DNA of 64,000 nucleotides, taken from Paraglaciecola arctica. GTDB taxonomy: Bacteria; Pseudomonadota; Gammaproteobacteria; Enterobacterales; Alteromonadaceae. Numbering within the stretch: the first letter of the stretch is position 1; each line of letters opens with the position of its first letter. The translations under genes and the position numbers were made by a program. Below, one piece after another: positions 61,722 through 64,000 of the stretch. The stretch lies in the NCBI RefSeq assembly GCF_018861065.1, contig NZ_JAHKQO010000029.1, forward strand, positions 1-64,000, written 5' to 3'. The notes under the pieces were generated by a model. The model was given only the letters and a program-made list of their open reading frames with translations, did not search any database and was not told where the DNA came from.

Positions 61722-64000
61722 ATGGTTGAAAATGCAGTGCTCCATTCAATAGACTTTTACGTAATCGGGATCTATGTATTCCTCCTTTTAGCAATCGGTT
61801 TATTTGTCTCTATGAGACAAGCAAAGAATGCAAGCTTATTCGTTGGCGACAAAAGTGTCGGTTTTGCGAGTATTGGTATGTCGATATGGGGAACCAATAT
61901 CGGTCCTTCTTTTCTGATTGCTAGTTTTGGGGCCGCCTATAGTTCAGGTATGTTAATCGCCAACTTCGAATGGTTTGCTTGGATATTTTTATTGATTTTA
62001 GGGATGGTTTTTACGCCTTTTTACCTCAAATCAAATGTGACCACTATACCGCAAATCATCAAACGTAGATTTGGCGACGGCATGTATCGCTTATTGTCTA
62101 TTTACTCACTAATCACAATAGTAATCATATGGTTAGGTAGCGGCTTATACGTCGGTGGATTGTTGTTTTCTCAGTTTACAGGATGGGAGTTGTGGCAATC
62201 GGTATTATTACTGCTGATTATTGCAACCAGCTTCACTATTGTAGGAGGCTTAGCGGCAGTCATAGCAACGGATGCATTTCAAACTGTGTTAATGATCGTT
62301 GGTATGGCAGCGTTAACACTAATTGGCCTGTATGAAGTGGGGGGCATTGATGGCTTGATGGCTAAGGCGCCCGCAGAATATTGGCGTCTAATTGATTTTG
62401 ACTCAGAAAGTGTACCTTGGATGTCCTTTGTATTGGGCTATCCGATAATGGGGGTGTGGTTTTGGTGTACAGACCAAACCATAGTGCAAAGAGTGTTTGC
62501 CTCAAAAGATGTGCCTACTGCGCAAAAAGGCATTTTACTGGCTGCTGTATTGAAAATACTTCCGCCTTTTATTTTTATCCTGCCCGGCATTATTTTCTAT
62601 GTATTACAACCTGGTATTGAAAATACCGATGGTGCCTTTATCGCCATGGTATCTGAGTACATGCCGATTGGGTTTAGAGGGCTAATGATCGCGGTACTAA
62701 TGGCAGCGTTAATTAGTACTCTAGATTCAGGACTCAATTCATTCAGTACTATTTTTACCTTAGACATTTATCAACCCATGATTAAAAAGGGTAAAGAGCT
62801 TTCAGGTAAAGAAGTCAGGTTAATTGGACGAATTGTCACATTAGCGGCCAGTGCTTTAGCCTTTGTTTGGGCCTTAGCAATGGAAGGAATGGCGACAAAT
62901 TTATTTGAAATATTCCAAACACTTATTGCTTTTCTTGCTCCACCGTTAACTACGTTATTTTTAGTTGGATTACTTTGGAAACGCGTAACAACTGCAGGCG
63001 CCACTTATGGTTTTGTGCTTGGTTGTATTACCTGTATGACAGTGGGTATTTGTAGCATAAATGGACAGACTTTTGGCTTATTTGAACAGTGGCCACATTT
63101 TTTAAACCTAACATTTATATTATTTATTGTGACTTCTGCGATAACGATTGGTATTTCGTTAGTCACGAAACACTCTGCCGATGAAGAGTTTTTACCTAAG
63201 TTTAAAGACGTAGCCAATACCGACTCGAGCCAAAATAAGTCAATTTGGAGAGGCTGGTTGATATTAGCCATTGTTATGGTTGGGCTGTATGCTGGCTTTG
63301 AGTATTTGGCTAGAAATGCCGGCAACACCTCAGACATACCCTCAAGCTTATCAACAGAATTATCGTCAAGCCCTTCGACAGGCTCATCGACAAAAAAAAC
63401 AGCAAGTCATAGTGAACCTCTAACCACAAACACTGATGGCCTAGGGCTGCCTGAGGTGAACGTGTATCGAGGAGAAACGCCAACCTTTGATGGATTCATT
63501 GATCAAAATGAATATCAAGATGCCACTATGTTAACAGGCATTGAAAATTGGAATCCGCAGTTCTCTGCCGTATCCGACCCAAAAGACTTATCTGGCACAG
63601 TGTGGATCAAACATGATGGCGAATACCTATATTTTGCTTTCGATATTGTGGATAACCTAATGTATGGCGTGGATACCCCCCGTTGGTTGCCCCAAGAAAA
63701 CCCAAATGCCCATGAGTTAACCAGAGAAGGCTTTCCTTGGTTTGGGGATGGCGTGGAAGTATTGATTAACGCTAAAAATAGCTTTAGCCAAGAAGATGGC
63801 GAGTTAAATAAAGGCAATGGTCATAGTTGGCAAATGGTTGTGAGTACTCATAAATCGCGATTAGGTGGTGTAGGTGTGGCCGGTCTGTTGGAAGGTGAAG
63901 AACGTTCAATGTTATCTGCTTGGAACAATTACCAAAAGTGGATACTCAACAAAGACATGGAAGCGAAAGTACGGATTAAACCTGATTCTAAAGGCTATAC
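61722..64000 (+). CDS. sodium:solute symporter fused to a CBM9-like domain (partial)
   Basis: At least 759 residues; the frame is open at the window edge. Residues 1-480 are a sodium/solute symporter (SSS) with about 13 membrane helices, including SIWGTNIGPSFLIASFGAAY near 48-67 and the conserved LISTLDSGLNSFSTIF near 328-343. A further helix (about 510-528) leads to a Ser/Thr-rich linker (about 535-565). From about 575 the frame encodes a beta-sandwich of the CBM9-like family: PTFDGFIDQNEYQDA, GTVWIKHDGEYLYFAFDI and WFGDGVEVLINA. The fusion would place a sugar-binding domain at the membrane beside the transport path. Most SSS proteins are 450-600 residues and end after the last helix. The start ATG has no clear ribosome site; it is 80 bases after the receptor stop. 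Confidence 0.85.
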   Translation, partial: MVENAVLHSIDFYVIGIYVFLLLAIGLFVSMRQAKNASLFVGDKSVGFASIGMSIWGTNIGPSFLIASFGAAYSSGMLIANFEWFAWIFLLILGMVFTPFYLKSNVTTIPQIIKRRFGDGMYRLLSIYSLITIVIIWLGSGLYVGGLLFSQFTGWELWQSVLLLLIIATSFTIVGGLAAVIATDAFQTVLMIVGMAALTLIGLYEVGGIDGLMAKAPAEYWRLIDFDSESVPWMSFVLGYPIMGVWFWCTDQTIVQRVFASKDVPTAQKGILLAAVLKILPPFIFILPGIIFYVLQPGIENTDGAFIAMVSEYMPIGFRGLMIAVLMAALISTLDSGLNSFSTIFTLDIYQPMIKKGKELSGKEVRLIGRIVTLAASALAFVWALAMEGMATNLFEIFQTLIAFLAPPLTTLFLVGLLWKRVTTAGATYGFVLGCITCMTVGICSINGQTFGLFEQWPHFLNLTFILFIVTSAITIGISLVTKHSADEEFLPKFKDVANTDSSQNKSIWRGWLILAIVMVGLYAGFEYLARNAGNTSDIPSSLSTELSSSPSTGSSTKKTASHSEPLTTNTDGLGLPEVNVYRGETPTFDGFIDQNEYQDATMLTGIENWNPQFSAVSDPKDLSGTVWIKHDGEYLYFAFDIVDNLMYGVDTPRWLPQENPNAHELTREGFPWFGDGVEVLINAKNSFSQEDGELNKGNGHSWQMVVSTHKSRLGGVGVAGLLEGEERSMLSAWNNYQKWILNKDMEAKVRIKPDSKGY

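Overview
The window reads as chromosomal DNA of a marine gammaproteobacterium of the Alteromonadales (Alteromonas / Glaciecola / Paraglaciecola type). The basis is the AT-leaning composition, the E. coli-like housekeeping proteins (Ppc, FklB, MsrB, MAP), a Gammaproteobacteria-type Zur box, many small families common in that order (DUF1244, DUF2164, DUF2750, UPF0149-like), and a polysaccharide-utilisation region built on TonB receptors rather than SusC/D pairs. No rRNA, tRNA, insertion sequence, prophage or CRISPR array was seen.

Layout. 1-5.3 kb: a TMEM175-like membrane protein, a periplasmic solute-binding protein, phosphoenolpyruvate carboxylase and an FKBP isomerase. 5.4-11.9 kb: a diheme RoxA-like cytochrome, a BlaI/M56 signalling pair with a double BlaI operator, a Tat-exported MsrB, and a methionine aminopeptidase overlapped by a ParD-like antitoxin gene. 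12-18.4 kb: a SulP anion transporter, a single-domain response regulator, a PatB/MalY-type lyase, a ZnuD-type zinc receptor under a perfect Zur box, and a UPF0149-like protein. 18.5-28.6 kb: a DPP IV-like lipoprotein peptidase, a repeat-bearing intergenic stretch, a clan-A glycosidase, a signal-less binding-protein homologue, a diguanylate cyclase, a 2-hydroxyacid dehydrogenase and a long Cys/Met-type PLP enzyme. 28.8-33 kb: a two-gene RND efflux system. 33.1-39.2 kb: a compact four-gene cluster (membrane-anchored class III aminotransferase, PHP-glycosyltransferase fusion, phosphatidylserine-decarboxylase homologue, Mpo1/DUF962 protein) that looks like an unassigned lipid or glycolipid pathway. 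39.2-41.7 kb: small housekeeping genes. 41.9-47.1 kb: a MacB-like ABC exporter operon with three different periplasmic adaptors. 47.3-50 kb: a two-subunit molybdenum hydroxylase.

50.2-64 kb is an accessory carbohydrate locus: two FadR-type GntR regulators with candidate operators, a Gfo/Idh/MocA oxidoreductase, an enolase-superfamily sugar-acid enzyme, a TonB-dependent receptor, a sodium:solute symporter fused to a CBM9-like sugar-binding domain (cut by the window edge), and a 1269-residue beta-helix enzyme with four carbohydrate-binding modules. The proposed flow is: the enzyme cuts a polysaccharide outside the cell, the receptor imports the product across the outer membrane, the symporter takes it across the inner membrane, and the oxidoreductase and enolase-type enzyme process it, with GntR proteins sensing the product. 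The substrate cannot be named from sequence alone.

The most striking point is that the beta-helix enzyme ends in a two-loop dockerin-like domain and the next gene encodes a secreted cohesin-like domain with a PEP-CTERM-type tail: a possible minimal cohesin-dockerin cell-surface anchor outside the classical cellulosome bacteria. Functions are inferred from motifs and context only; nothing was aligned against a database.
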